Assembly (NCBI GenBank): GCA_041665605.1
Contig: JBAYIO010000016.1
Span: 1 to 64,000, forward strand
Reading direction: 5' to 3'
Length of the DNA: 64,000 bases
DNA from: CAIPAT01 sp041665605
Lineage (GTDB): Bacteria > Verrucomicrobiota > Lentisphaeria > Victivallales > Victivallaceae
A model generated the notes under the pieces. That model was given only the letters and a program-made list of their open reading frames with translations. It was not told the DNA's origin and ran no database searches. Positions 1-8,180 of the stretch are shown piece by piece. Every line of letters begins with the position of its first letter. Position 1 is the stretch's first letter. The translations under genes and the position numbers were made by a program.

Positions 1-118
1 AACTAACACATGAGGTTAAAATGACAGATGTACAAAGCTTATCGCACCTGATAATGGGACTTGTCTGTATTATGCCCTTCTAGGGCTGGTGCATACCACC
101 AGTTCAACTGGTGGTTTT
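1..118 (+). mobile_element. Probable internally deleted IS200/IS605-type element
   Basis: Seen: a GAGG ribosome site (12-15) precedes a 20-codon reading frame (21-83) whose first nine residues are MTDVQSLSH. The frame stops at once, in a GCCCT/AGGGC hairpin (74-86), followed by a second hairpin ACCACCAGT/ACTGGTGGT (95-103 with 107-115) and a short T run. Known: Y1 transposases of the IS200 group commonly begin with a short leader and then SLSH, and their ends carry subterminal hairpins. Inference: an element that kept the transposase start and the right-end hairpins but lost its body. The second hairpin plus TTTT could also act as a rightward terminator. No target duplication is expected for this family, and the true left end may lie outside the window. 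Confidence 0.4.
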
Positions 119-120
119 GA

Positions 121-219
121 TTACATCTCGCCGACGATGAACGGCAGCATTATCAGCATTATCCAGAAAAGTAATCCCAGAAGTATCAGAATTACGTCTT
201 CTGCACTTTTGACTATCAT
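121..219 (-). CDS. 32-residue single-pass membrane peptide (unknown function)
   Basis: The reading frame starts at ATG 219 and ends at TAA 121. It is preceded by a perfect AGGAGG at 228-233 with 8 nt spacing, one of the strongest ribosome sites in the window. The peptide begins MIVKSAEDVILILLGLLFW, is hydrophobic through its middle, and ends in a short acidic tail, so one membrane segment is likely. A TTGCTT-N17-TATAAT promoter lies just upstream. I do not recognise the family. It could be a small transport accessory peptide, a type I toxin-like peptide or a membrane regulator; no antitoxin RNA was identified. The stop codon abuts the IS200-type remnant, so the original 3' part may be altered. 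Confidence 0.55.
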   Translation of the reverse strand: MIVKSAEDVILILLGLLFWIMLIMLPFIVGEM

Positions 220-252
220 TTTATTTTCCTCCTGTCAACTCTCTCCTCTTTA

Positions 253-281
253 ATTATATTCTTAGTTTAAAGAAAAAGCAA
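253..281 (-). promoter_or_regulatory. Promoter for the 32-residue peptide gene
   Basis: Minus strand: TTGCTT (281-276), 17 bp spacer, perfect TATAAT (258-253). The predicted start near 246 gives a short leader containing the AGGAGG site. Confidence 0.5.
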
Positions 282-373
282 GAACGGAATTAAGGAGCCG
301 TACAAAAAAATAATCTTTACATCTTCGCGACTCTCCCGAATGCCTTTGGGTTTGCCGGTTCGTTTAAGGATTT

Positions 374-1384
374 TTATTTTTGACCTGGACTCAAGATTTC
401 GAATGGTGAAAACCAGGTGGTGGGATTGGTAATTTTACCGGCGGCAACGCGATACAAAAGCTCAAATGTCAATTTCCCCGCATCAAATTGGTTGAAGGAC
501 GCAATATATGCGCAGTCTTTAAGGCGGAGAATTGACTGGTTTTCGCTGATCAGCCCGAGTTTGGTTTCCGGTCTTATTCTGCGGATTGCGGGCAGGGCGG
601 CAAACGGCAGGCCGCCGCCGGCGATAATCAGACCGCCCGGGGCGTCCGCTGAACTCAGGACATCGGTAACTTTATCGGCAATCGTATCTTCATTGATCTC
701 GTAAATCATCGGCGCATACTGGTTCAGGTCGTGAACCGCTGTTCTGTAGCCTTCGCCGGCAAAATAGTGATTTGGGTGTCTGAAATTACCGAAAAAAGCA
801 ATTTTTTTAACCCCGTCCTTGTGCATGGTTTCAACCAGCGCCGCCGTCAGCCGCCGTCGGTTGATGTATACATTGTAATCGGCATACTTGGTTTCAATCT
901 CTCCGACGACAACCGGAATCCCGGCCGCTTTCAACCGGGCTATGATGTTCATGTCCTCGAAACTCAGCAGGATCACCCCCTGGGTTGACGCGCCGGACAG
1001 AACACGCTCCTTGAACGCGGCGTTGGTGGTTTTCATGAGCTGGCAGGGAATGTTCAGCGCCTGGGCGCCGGACTCGATGCCCTCCCAGTAGCCGCTGAGC
1101 CAGAGCGTCTCATTCTCGATATTACTGCCGATGACGATATTGACTTCGCTGATCACCCGCGGTTTTTCCGCAACATAGGAACCGCTGCGCGACCGGCGTT
1201 CAATGTACCCGGAATTTTGAAGTTCGCTGAGTGCGCGTTTGGTGGTAATCGGCGACACCCCGAATTCGCCGGCCAGCAGAACCTGACCCGGCAGTTTCAG
1301 ACCGGGCGGATACTCGCCGGTCATTATTCGCCGCCGGATCGTGTCGATGATGGCTTGATATTTTTTGTCTGTTCCAGGTTTCAT
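374..1384 (-). CDS. GntR-family transcriptional regulator with LacI-type ligand-binding domain
   Basis: A 336-residue protein. The N-terminal winged HTH (about residues 8-75) has the GntR pattern: LPGQVLLAGEFGVSPITTKR, then ALSELQNSGYIERRSRSGSY. The remaining 250 residues resemble the periplasmic-binding-like sensor of LacI/GalR repressors, with segments such as GVILLSFEDMN and GLIIAGGG. Known: this GntR-HTH plus LacI-sensor architecture controls carbohydrate genes and senses sugars. The gene is divergent from a Gfo/Idh/MocA oxidoreductase, with facing promoters and a palindrome between them, so it probably controls that gene and perhaps itself. The start at ATG 1384 has no clear ribosome site, but the HTH begins only a few residues later, so the start cannot move far downstream. 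The ligand is unknown. Confidence 0.85.
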   Translation of the reverse strand: MKPGTDKKYQAIIDTIRRRIMTGEYPPGLKLPGQVLLAGEFGVSPITTKRALSELQNSGYIERRSRSGSYVAEKPRVISEVNIVIGSNIENETLWLSGYWEGIESGAQALNIPCQLMKTTNAAFKERVLSGASTQGVILLSFEDMNIIARLKAAGIPVVVGEIETKYADYNVYINRRRLTAALVETMHKDGVKKIAFFGNFRHPNHYFAGEGYRTAVHDLNQYAPMIYEINEDTIADKVTDVLSSADAPGGLIIAGGGLPFAALPAIRRIRPETKLGLISENQSILRLKDCAYIASFNQFDAGKLTFELLYRVAAGKITNPTTWFSPFEILSPGQK

Positions 1385-1390
1385 GGATGA

Positions 1391-1419
1391 AATATATTCA
1401 GAATTAGATTATTTGTCAA
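1391..1419 (-). promoter_or_regulatory. Promoter for the GntR-type regulator
   Basis: Minus strand: TTGACA (1419-1414), 17 bp, TATATT (1396-1391). Its -35 box forms an inverted repeat with the -35 of the opposing promoter (TTGTCAA ... TTGACAA, 1413-1434), so the two promoters face away back to back. Confidence 0.5.
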
Positions 1420-1427
1420 GTTTTATA

Positions 1428-1456
1428 TTGACAAATTTAATAACTGGGTATATTAT
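1428..1456 (+). promoter_or_regulatory. Promoter for the Gfo/Idh/MocA oxidoreductase
   Basis: TTGACA (1428-1433), 17 bp spacer, TATTAT (1451-1456). The predicted start near 1463 lies inside the palindrome at 1442-1470, suggesting repression by steric block. Confidence 0.6.
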
Positions 1457-1470
1457 ATCTATATCCAGTT
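1442..1470. promoter_or_regulatory. Palindromic operator candidate for the GntR-type regulator
   Basis: AACTGGGTATA (1442-1452) and TATATCCAGTT (1460-1470) form an inverted repeat with one mismatched pair. A further half-site-like GAATTGG follows at 1471-1477. It covers the -10 box and start of the oxidoreductase promoter. Assignment to the adjacent regulator is inference from position. Confidence 0.5.
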
Positions 1471-1501
1471 GAATTGGTGATAAATTAACAGAGAGAATGA
1501 A

Positions 1502-2683
1502 ATGAAAAAGCAGAAACTTATTGTCGGACAGATCGGCTGCGGAAAATTTGCGGAAGCTCAGGATTTTCCGAATTTTAAAAAGCATCCGCAGACTGAATTG
1601 AAGTGGTGCTGCGATTTGAATTTAGCCCGCGCGAAAGAGATGGGCAAAAAATTCGGCGTGCCGAATGTCACTTCAGATTTTATGGATATCCTGAACGATC
1701 CGCAGGTTCAAATGATCAAAATTGCCACTTCTCATGAAGTGCATCTGCCGATAATTGAAGCCGCCGCCGCCAAGGGCATCCATATCTTCTGTGAAAAACC
1801 GATGGCGATGGAGCAGGAGGAGGCATTTAAAATCATCCGCATTGTGCGCCGCAGCGGCATTAAGCTGTGTGTCGACCTCAATCGCCGGATGGCGCCGTCC
1901 ATGCATGCGCTGCGGTCAAAATGGCTTGAACACAGCCGGAATCCCAGTCATCAGCCCTGGCGTTACTGGGAAGCGCAGCGCCCGCCGATGGCGGAGGAGG
2001 AAACCAGTCATATGATGATAACTGTTCAGGATGAAAGTTCATCTTATGCGCTGACGCACATGGACCCGTTGAAAGGCGGCGGTGAAATCATTGGCGAAAC
2101 AGTTCACTGGCTGGATCTGGCATGCTGGTTTTTTGCTCCTCAAATTCCGGTGGAAATCCAGGCCTGGGGTTCCAGGCGTCTCAGTCACGGCATTAATTTG
2201 AAATTCTCCGGCGGCGATTCCGCCACCCTTGTTTTCCATTGCTCCGGCACTTTCGATTATCCGAAAGAAATGTATCAGGTAACTTCAAATGCCGCGCTTT
2301 TCCGCAATTTGTTTTTTGTGGAAAACGAATATTACGGTATCCCCGGCGCGCAGAAAGAAGTCTTCCCGATGCAGCATGACTGCATGAAAGACGAAGTCCC
2401 TGAAGACGGCATCCACGCCTATATGAAGAAATATTTGATCCGGGCCAAAGGCATTGCCGGCAACAGTAAGAAATATGAAAACACAAAACCATTTTTGGTG
2501 GATAAGGGTCATTACAGCATGCTCAGCGGGTTTGTCGACGCCATCCTGAACAACAAGCCGTCGCCATGCGACGAAATGGCCGGCTATATGTCAACCTATC
2601 TGGCTCTGCTTGCCATACGTTCCCTGGATTATAAGCAGACCATCCCGGTGCCGATAGAAATGATCACCCCGGTATTCATATAA
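1502..2683 (+). CDS. Gfo/Idh/MocA-family NAD(P)-dependent sugar oxidoreductase
   Basis: A 393-residue cytoplasmic protein. The N-terminal Rossmann domain carries GQIGCGKFAEA (residues 9-19), an acidic/Asn stretch at the end of strand two, and the family signature CEKP (97-100). The C-terminal half contains the substrate domain with GGGEIIGETVHWLDLACWF, whose His is the usual catalytic position. Known: members oxidise or epimerise sugars, inositols or amino sugars with NAD(P). No signal peptide is present. The gene is divergent from the GntR/LacI-type regulator and probably its target. It ends 2 bp before the convergent glpK. Substrate is not predictable from sequence alone. Confidence 0.85.
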   Translation: MKKQKLIVGQIGCGKFAEAQDFPNFKKHPQTELKWCCDLNLARAKEMGKKFGVPNVTSDFMDILNDPQVQMIKIATSHEVHLPIIEAAAAKGIHIFCEKPMAMEQEEAFKIIRIVRRSGIKLCVDLNRRMAPSMHALRSKWLEHSRNPSHQPWRYWEAQRPPMAEEETSHMMITVQDESSSYALTHMDPLKGGGEIIGETVHWLDLACWFFAPQIPVEIQAWGSRRLSHGINLKFSGGDSATLVFHCSGTFDYPKEMYQVTSNAALFRNLFFVENEYYGIPGAQKEVFPMQHDCMKDEVPEDGIHAYMKKYLIRAKGIAGNSKKYENTKPFLVDKGHYSMLSGFVDAILNNKPSPCDEMAGYMSTYLALLAIRSLDYKQTIPVPIEMITPVFI

Positions 2684-2685
2684 AC

Positions 2686-4173
2686 TTATTCCGGCAGGAA
2701 AGATAAGGTTGAATTCACCGCTTTGTGCCAGTTCGCGGTCAGACGGGATCGTTCCGCGGTTTTCATGCGGCTGACGAAACGTTCGACGGGAATCCAGTTG
2801 GCGGAGATTTCCTCCTGGTCTTTCCAGTAGCCGGTGTGCAGGCCGGCCAGATAGGCCGCGCCCAGCGCGGTAGTTTCCGGAACGGACGGCAGTTCCAGCG
2901 GAATGTCCAGCAGATCCGCCTGGAACTGCATCAGAAATGCGTTGGCGGCGGCCCCGCCGTCCGCCCGCAGCAGTTCGATCCGGCTGCCGATATCGGACTC
3001 GAATGCGGAGATGAGGTCGGCGCACTGGAACGCAATGCTTTCCAGCGCCGCTCTGGCAATATGGGCCGGATTGGTCCCGCGGGTGATCCCGAGAATAGAG
3101 CCCCTGGCATTCGGATTCCAGTACGGCGCGCCAAGCCCGACGAAGGCGGGAACTACATAAACCCCGCCGGAGTTTTTCACGGAGCGGGCGAGCTTTTCGG
3201 ATTCTGAGGAGGTTTTTATCAATTTCATTTCATCCCGCAGCCATTGGATAACTGCGCCGCCGACAAAGACCGCCCCCTCCAGCGCATATTCCAGACCGCC
3301 GCCGAGATCCCAGGCGACAGTCGTCAGCAGGCGGTTTTCCGAAACAACCGGCTTTTTCCCGGTATTGACCAGCGTGAAACAGCCGGTGCCGTAGGTTGAT
3401 TTCGCGCTGCCCGGCGTGAAACAGCATTGCCCGAACAGCGCCGCCTGCTGGTCTCCGATGACCGAACATACCGGAATTTCAACTCCGAGCAGCTCTTTGG
3501 CTGTATGCCCGAACATGCCGCAGGATGGTTTTATCTCCGGCAGAATTGCTGCCGGGATGTCGAACAGTTTCAGCAGTTCGCGGTCCCATTTGCCGGTGCG
3601 GATGTTGAACAGCATTGTGCGCGAGGCATTGGACGGATCGGTCAGATGATTGCCGGTGAGATTGAACAGCAGCCACGAATCAACCGTGCCGAAACAGATT
3701 TCGCCTTTGACCGCGCGATCCTGCAAACCGGGAACATTATCCAGTATCCAGCGGATTTTGGAAGCGGAAAAATAGGGGTCCGGCAGCAGCCCGGTTTTAT
3801 TTCTGATCAGATTCTCTTTGCCGTTGCTGATCAGTTTCTCGCAATATTCCGCCGTCCGCCGGCATTGCCAGACGATGGCGTTGTAAACCGGTCTGCCGGT
3901 ATCCCGTTCCCATAAAATCACGGTTTCGCGCTGATTGGTGATGCCGATGGCGGCAATCTGCTCCGGCTTCAAATCCGCCATTTTCAGAGCGGCGCGGCAG
4001 GAGGCGAGTTGCGATTTCCAGATGTCCCGCGGATTGTGTTCGACCCAGCCCGGACGGGGGTATATTTGCGGAAATTCCTGCTTCGCCAGCGCCCGTATCC
4101 GCCCCTGGCGGTTGAATATCGCGGCTCTGGAACTGGTAGTCCCCTGATCGAGAGCAAGAATAAATTTATCCAT
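2686..4173 (-). CDS. glpK: Glycerol kinase
   Basis: A 495-residue FGGY-family kinase of normal length. It phosphorylates glycerol to sn-glycerol 3-phosphate with ATP in the cytoplasm. The N-terminus has the ATP-binding DQGTTSSRAAIFN motif (about residues 9-21). The middle shows the glycerol-kinase block with CSVIGDQQAALFGQ and STYGTGCF, and the C-terminal domain has the GGAVIQWLRD and LRADGGAAAN motifs. A good AGGAGA ribosome site precedes ATG 4173. No glpF or glpD is adjacent, so it looks monocistronic. Other FGGY substrates cannot be excluded, but the motif agreement with glycerol kinases is close. Confidence 0.93.
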   Translation of the reverse strand: MDKFILALDQGTTSSRAAIFNRQGRIRALAKQEFPQIYPRPGWVEHNPRDIWKSQLASCRAALKMADLKPEQIAAIGITNQRETVILWERDTGRPVYNAIVWQCRRTAEYCEKLISNGKENLIRNKTGLLPDPYFSASKIRWILDNVPGLQDRAVKGEICFGTVDSWLLFNLTGNHLTDPSNASRTMLFNIRTGKWDRELLKLFDIPAAILPEIKPSCGMFGHTAKELLGVEIPVCSVIGDQQAALFGQCCFTPGSAKSTYGTGCFTLVNTGKKPVVSENRLLTTVAWDLGGGLEYALEGAVFVGGAVIQWLRDEMKLIKTSSESEKLARSVKNSGGVYVVPAFVGLGAPYWNPNARGSILGITRGTNPAHIARAALESIAFQCADLISAFESDIGSRIELLRADGGAAANAFLMQFQADLLDIPLELPSVPETTALGAAYLAGLHTGYWKDQEEISANWIPVERFVSRMKTAERSRLTANWHKAVNSTLSFLPE

Positions 4174-4203
4174 AGTCTTCTCCTGAATGTTTTGCGCTGA
4201 AAA

Positions 4204-4232
4204 ACTTTAATCCCCGTCGCCGTATATGTCAA
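4204..4232 (-). promoter_or_regulatory. Possible glpK promoter
   Basis: Minus strand: perfect TTGACA (4232-4227), 17 bp, weak TAAAGT (4209-4204), about 30 bp upstream of the glpK start. Confidence 0.35.
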
Positions 4233-4329
4233 TGTATTATGTGTTTCCAATGCAGCTTTTATTTTAAACAGTTTCCTGTCCGATATAACCGTTGCGTCAC
4301 GGTGTCAAGCCGCGACACTTGCAGCGGCG

Positions 4330-6156
4330 TTAATTTCTGCCGAGGATTTTGATTTTCAGGTTAATGAAGGCTTGCTGGATTAATTTTCCTTTGAATGCGC
4401 TGATGATAAATGCCATTGCGAAACATGCCAATCCCCAGAAAACTATGTTCAATCCCCTGAGTTTCATTGCTTCGATGGTGTTGTAGCTTCTGAGCGCTGC
4501 AAACAGCAGCAGTGCGGTGATATTAAACCCGATGGTCACGAAGAAGAAAATGTTTCTGCAATACAGGCAGTAGAGCAGGGTGGCTCCGAAGATTACGGCA
4601 AGATATGCCACTTGGACATACTGCGGCAGGCCGTTAGTGAACTTATCGCCGGAGAACAGGATGATAACGAAAATCAACGACAGCGCGGTTGTCGAAAAAT
4701 ATCTCAATACAACAGCCAGCCGGTCATGACGCAACAGCCCCAGCAGCAGCGCTGTAATCAGCGCAAGATGAAATGGGATGACGCAATGCCAGGCGGTGAA
4801 AAATGTGTCGCGGAAGATGGTACCGGCGACGGTCAGCATTCCCAGCGACAATACCATCCAGCTCACCGTGCTGTTGCTGCGAAACGCTATCCAGCTCAGC
4901 ATTGCCAGCCCGGCAGCGCCCGGCAGCCAGCAGGGGAGGTGATAGCCGGAAAGAAACTGATAGCGCATATTCAGCGGCAATGCCAGAAACAGCACGGCGC
5001 AGACAATGATATCACTGTACTTGACCCGCCGGTACCAGGCATAAAGATAAAACAGCAAAGTTCCAACTATCGCAATGAGCATTGGCGAACCGTTTGATCC
5101 GACCGCTCCGGAAAGAAAACGGCAGTATATTTCGGAACCCGCTCTGGCCGATGGCAGCCCGGCCATGAGCGACAAGATCACCGGAGCCGCCATGCTTATG
5201 ACCACCTGGCGCTGATTGTTTCTTTCAAGATTGAATTCAAGCAGCAGAATCATTGACGCCAGCGCAATTGGAATCAGCATGTAGAGATCGAAGCCTGTTT
5301 CCATGTTGCTGAACGGCCCGGCCCCTTTGCCGGCATAAAATGAAATGCTGAGCAAATATGTCCGGAAACAGGCTCCTGCTGCCAGCAGTCCGAAAATAGA
5401 CCATGGAAACAGCGGCCACTTCCATGGCGTACCGTTATCGTCCAGCGCTGTCCGTCCGCGCCGGATCACCGGTATCAGCAGCAGCAATACCGTACCGCAG
5501 ATTACTGGAAACAGCATCATGCCGCGTATCGCCGGAAGTTTGCTGTCGGGAAAGCCGCTTACCAGTTGCGCCATGACAAACGGATAAATAAAGAAGATGC
5601 TGATCATCGCATAAAATACCGCATTGAACAGAAACGGCAGCCGCAGCCCCAGCCGGTTCCGCAAAATCCCGGCGACTGCTGTGGAAAAGATCAGGCCGCC
5701 GGCCAGCCAGCCGGCCCCCGTCAGCGGCGAATCAAGCGTCTTGCCATCCATGCTCACGGACAATACCATAATCAGCGTCAGGATAATCAGCAGGATTGAC
5801 CGGGCGTCGTCCCATACCGCGCCGGCCTTGACGATGAAGACCGCGGTTGCCGTCAGCAGCATGGTGTAGGCGGCGATCAGTCCGACCGGAATCGCTGTCT
5901 CCATCCAGATGTTGCCGGTTTCAAAAATAACGGTCTGCGCGTACAGGATAAGACAGGCGCTGAGCAGATAAAAAGGGTTGGCATTATACAGGAATTTAAA
6001 AATATCGCTCAGATGCACTTGTGAATTTAAGAGTGATGCCGCAGGCAGCGGTATCTCCCGGTTTAACAGATTAAGCGGTGCAGGCGGCGTTACGGTTTTG
6101 ATTTCAGTGTCATTCGATGATGCGACGGCTTCTTGTGCGGCATGTGATTCATTCAT
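4330..6156 (-). CDS. Large polytopic inner-membrane protein, unknown function
   Basis: A 608-residue protein. About 55 hydrophilic N-terminal residues (MNESHAAQEAVASS...) are followed by roughly fifteen hydrophobic segments reaching almost to the C-terminus, which ends in the basic KIKILGRN. No catalytic motif, signal peptide or transporter signature was recognised. The start is set by GGAGG, 7 nt upstream of ATG 6156. It is divergent from a HTH/zinc-ribbon regulator across a 12-bp inverted repeat, implying regulation by that protein. The fold could be an O-antigen-polymerase-like or a mechanosensing protein; there is no firm evidence for either. Confidence 0.75.
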   Translation of the reverse strand: MNESHAAQEAVASSNDTEIKTVTPPAPLNLLNREIPLPAASLLNSQVHLSDIFKFLYNANPFYLLSACLILYAQTVIFETGNIWMETAIPVGLIAAYTMLLTATAVFIVKAGAVWDDARSILLIILTLIMVLSVSMDGKTLDSPLTGAGWLAGGLIFSTAVAGILRNRLGLRLPFLFNAVFYAMISIFFIYPFVMAQLVSGFPDSKLPAIRGMMLFPVICGTVLLLLIPVIRRGRTALDDNGTPWKWPLFPWSIFGLLAAGACFRTYLLSISFYAGKGAGPFSNMETGFDLYMLIPIALASMILLLEFNLERNNQRQVVISMAAPVILSLMAGLPSARAGSEIYCRFLSGAVGSNGSPMLIAIVGTLLFYLYAWYRRVKYSDIIVCAVLFLALPLNMRYQFLSGYHLPCWLPGAAGLAMLSWIAFRSNSTVSWMVLSLGMLTVAGTIFRDTFFTAWHCVIPFHLALITALLLGLLRHDRLAVVLRYFSTTALSLIFVIILFSGDKFTNGLPQYVQVAYLAVIFGATLLYCLYCRNIFFFVTIGFNITALLLFAALRSYNTIEAMKLRGLNIVFWGLACFAMAFIISAFKGKLIQQAFINLKIKILGRN

Positions 6157-6180
6157 GATACATCCTCCCCAGTTTTATTA

Positions 6181-6296
6181 TCATTTACTATCACCAACTA
6201 TCATTAATTATAATTATATTTCATTTAAAATGCAACAGGCAATTGACATTTTTTCAAAAATAATTATAATATATGATATGAAACGATAGTAAATGA
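6181..6296. promoter_or_regulatory. Divergent promoter region with 12-bp inverted repeat operator
   Basis: TCATTTACTATC (6181-6192) and its exact reverse complement GATAGTAAATGA (6285-6296) bracket the region. The half-site core ACTATCA also occurs at 6187-6193 and 6197-6203, one helical turn apart. Rightward promoter: TTGACA (6243-6248), 16 bp, TATAAT (6265-6270). Leftward TATAAT boxes lie at 6212-6207 and 6218-6213. Likely autoregulation by the neighbouring HTH protein (inference). Confidence 0.55.
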
Positions 6297-6310
6297 AAGG
6301 TAAAGCAAAA

Positions 6311-6757
6311 ATGAATGAGCAGGAAAAGAAAGCTGCCGCTCCGGAATGGTTTTCAATCAAGGACGCGGCGGAATACCTGAATATCGGTGAACCGACATTG
6401 TACCGCTGGATGCGCGACCGCAAAATCACTTACCGCAAAGTAGGAGATTCCACCAGATTCCTGAAAGACGATTTGGACGCGATCGTTCAAGTGTATCTTT
6501 CAGAGAAAAATCATCAGGAAGCCAGGCAGTGTTGTCCGGTCTGCCATAGCGAAGATCTGGAAACCGGCATTTACCGTTCCACCGGCCTGACCTATTTCCA
6601 GTTGAAAAAGACCAAGTTCTGGACGATCCGTGACAGCAACATCAAGACCGAAGCCCGCATGTGCAACCGTTGCGGCGCCGTCACTATTTTCGGCGACCTG
6701 GAAAAACTCCACAAAATCAAAGCCGGTTCCGCAGTCGAGGAACCGGTGGCGGAGTGA
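6311..6757 (+). CDS. Excisionase/MerR-like HTH protein with C-terminal zinc ribbon
   Basis: A 148-residue protein from ATG 6311. This start is chosen over ATG 6293 because AAAGG at 6296-6300 sits 10 nt before it. Residues 13-60 form a HTH_17/excisionase-type domain: SIKDAAEYLNIGEPTLYRWM, then KVGDSTRFLKDDLDAIV. The C-terminal half has two CxxC pairs (C75/C78 and C118/C121), consistent with a zinc ribbon. Known: HTH_17 domains bind DNA in excisionases and small regulators. The gene lies across a long inverted repeat from a polytopic membrane protein, suggesting it regulates that gene and itself, with the zinc ribbon perhaps used for sensing or dimerisation. No phage or integrase gene is adjacent, so a role as an excisionase is less likely. 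Confidence 0.75.
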   Translation: MNEQEKKAAAPEWFSIKDAAEYLNIGEPTLYRWMRDRKITYRKVGDSTRFLKDDLDAIVQVYLSEKNHQEARQCCPVCHSEDLETGIYRSTGLTYFQLKKTKFWTIRDSNIKTEARMCNRCGAVTIFGDLEKLHKIKAGSAVEEPVAE

Positions 6758-6760
6758 TCA

Positions 6761-7342
6761 TTAAAGATTTTGGGCTGCGGATGTGATATTGGGAGAGTGT
6801 TTTATAATCGTATATTCAGTAATGGTTCCATCTGGATTCTGGACCATAATTTTTTCTACTTTTTTACTAAGGTGAAACCTGGCAATTTTTATTTTATTAT
6901 CCTCTTTTACTATATCAATAACATTGTCATTGCCATAAGCTGTGATCCATTGCTGCCTCAGAATCATTCTTATTGTTTCTTTATTATTCATCCAATTATT
7001 AAGAAATGAATATGGTTTGATTTTGTCCAAGTATATTGCTTTGATGTATCCGTCCAAATCTTTGGTGTAGCCAAGTGTAACGAGGATGTCAAATAATGCA
7101 GGGATGAAACCATTCTTCAGGCTATAATTTTTAACTACTGAATTCATAACTTTGTTTAAATCATTATTTTCATTTAATTTCCAGTTAAAACTACCTATTT
7201 CCTCCAGCCTTTTGTCATATTTATTTTTCGCTTGAATTGAAGAATAAATGTAATTGGCAAGTCCGCCAATGATTACTGCAACACAAATAATCTTCCATCT
7301 TTTTTTCATGTTTGCCTGCTGATGTTTTATTCTATCTTTCAT
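6761..7342 (-). CDS. Small single-pass membrane protein coupled to an M50-like peptidase
   Basis: A 193-residue protein starting at ATG 7342. The longer frame to 7468 is rejected because it only overlaps the upstream gene. The ATGA overlap with the peptidase stop (7339-7342) indicates translational coupling. It begins MKDRIKHQQANMKKRWK, then has one hydrophobic segment (about residues 15-32), followed by a soluble domain rich in Lys, Asn and Ile. No known domain was recognised. Base composition is more AT-rich than its neighbours, hinting at transfer. It may be a substrate, anchor or inhibitor of the peptidase. It ends 3 bp from the convergent HTH/zinc-ribbon gene. Confidence 0.6.
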   Translation of the reverse strand: MKDRIKHQQANMKKRWKIICVAVIIGGLANYIYSSIQAKNKYDKRLEEIGSFNWKLNENNDLNKVMNSVVKNYSLKNGFIPALFDILVTLGYTKDLDGYIKAIYLDKIKPYSFLNNWMNNKETIRMILRQQWITAYGNDNVIDIVKEDNKIKIARFHLSKKVEKIMVQNPDGTITEYTIIKHSPNITSAAQNL

Positions 7343-7908
7343 CTGCTGTTGATTATACATTCCAATGTGGCTGCAGCTACGAGAAGTAACCCCGAAATGA
7401 TGGTAGCCCGCCGACTGACCTTGGCATTGGCATTGCCCAAACCAAAGTATTCTCCCTGACGATTCCAAAGATACAATCCCGGCAGTACCGTGAGAATTCC
7501 AAATACGAGCATAATCCAGCGAGGAGAGCCGTGCTGTATCATGACTCCAGTGTCTGCGGCACCGTCAACGGGTCCGAAAGCAATGTAAACCCCGTTGGCA
7601 ATCAGGCAAAATCCAGCAAAGAATCGGAACATGTAGATCATCGGAGTCCGGTAAATTTTAGCCGCCAGGAAGGCAAGCAGGGGAAGTGCGGAGCCGATAA
7701 CCGGTCCAGCCCACACCACAACCAACGGATGTTGGTTATGGGTAATATCTGTACGTGAAATGACGCACGGATGCAATACTACTTTGATTACTTCCGCATT
7801 TGTAAGCCACGCTCCGATAACATGGCCAAATTCATGCACGGCCTGCATTGCCAGCCATGAGAATGTAAGAAATGTAACTATCAGAGTTGTCTGCTCAATT
7901 CGTTTCAT
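7339..7908 (-). CDS. M50-like membrane zinc metallopeptidase
   Basis: A 189-residue membrane protein. HEFGH at residues 25-29 lies within the first hydrophobic region, matching the HExxH zinc motif of site-2-type peptidases. Further hydrophobic segments follow, with WAGPVIGSALPLLAF and an FGPVDGAADTGVM stretch that could supply the third zinc ligand (Asp). Known: M50 enzymes cleave substrates within the membrane. This one is short and has no PDZ domain, resembling minimal M50B-like proteins. The start codon has no strong ribosome site. Its stop overlaps the start of the small membrane protein, so the two form a pair. The substrate is unknown. Confidence 0.7.
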   Translation of the reverse strand: MKRIEQTTLIVTFLTFSWLAMQAVHEFGHVIGAWLTNAEVIKVVLHPCVISRTDITHNQHPLVVVWAGPVIGSALPLLAFLAAKIYRTPMIYMFRFFAGFCLIANGVYIAFGPVDGAADTGVMIQHGSPRWIMLVFGILTVLPGLYLWNRQGEYFGLGNANAKVSRRATIISGLLLVAAATLECIINSR

Positions 7909-8180
7909 TAGTTTTAGTCAAGAATAAAATATTATTATCAAGCTAGCGGTCAGGCATCAAGCCGGCATCGAATAAAATCGGGAATGACCTCTAAGCCATC
8001 TTGTTTTTAAATCAATATAATTGCGTTTCGCGGTAATCCCAACGCCGGGATGAAAATATTTGACTTTGATTTTAAGATAATTCAGTGATCAGGGTTAAAC
8101 GCCTTTTGCGCCGCTGCATAGATTTACCTTTCGTTTTTTCACGGGATTAATATTAAAAAAATATTTCGGATTTTTCGCCA
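7909..8180. other. Intergenic region, no gene seen
   Basis: No supported reading frame, RNA gene or terminator. The region holds the leader of the divergent M50-like gene on the left; the conserved upstream element of the next gene begins at 8181. Confidence 0.4.

Noticed and set aside
6761..7468. Longer 235-codon version of the small membrane protein
   Set aside because: The first 42 codons only overlap the peptidase gene; ATG 7342 with ATGA coupling is a better start.
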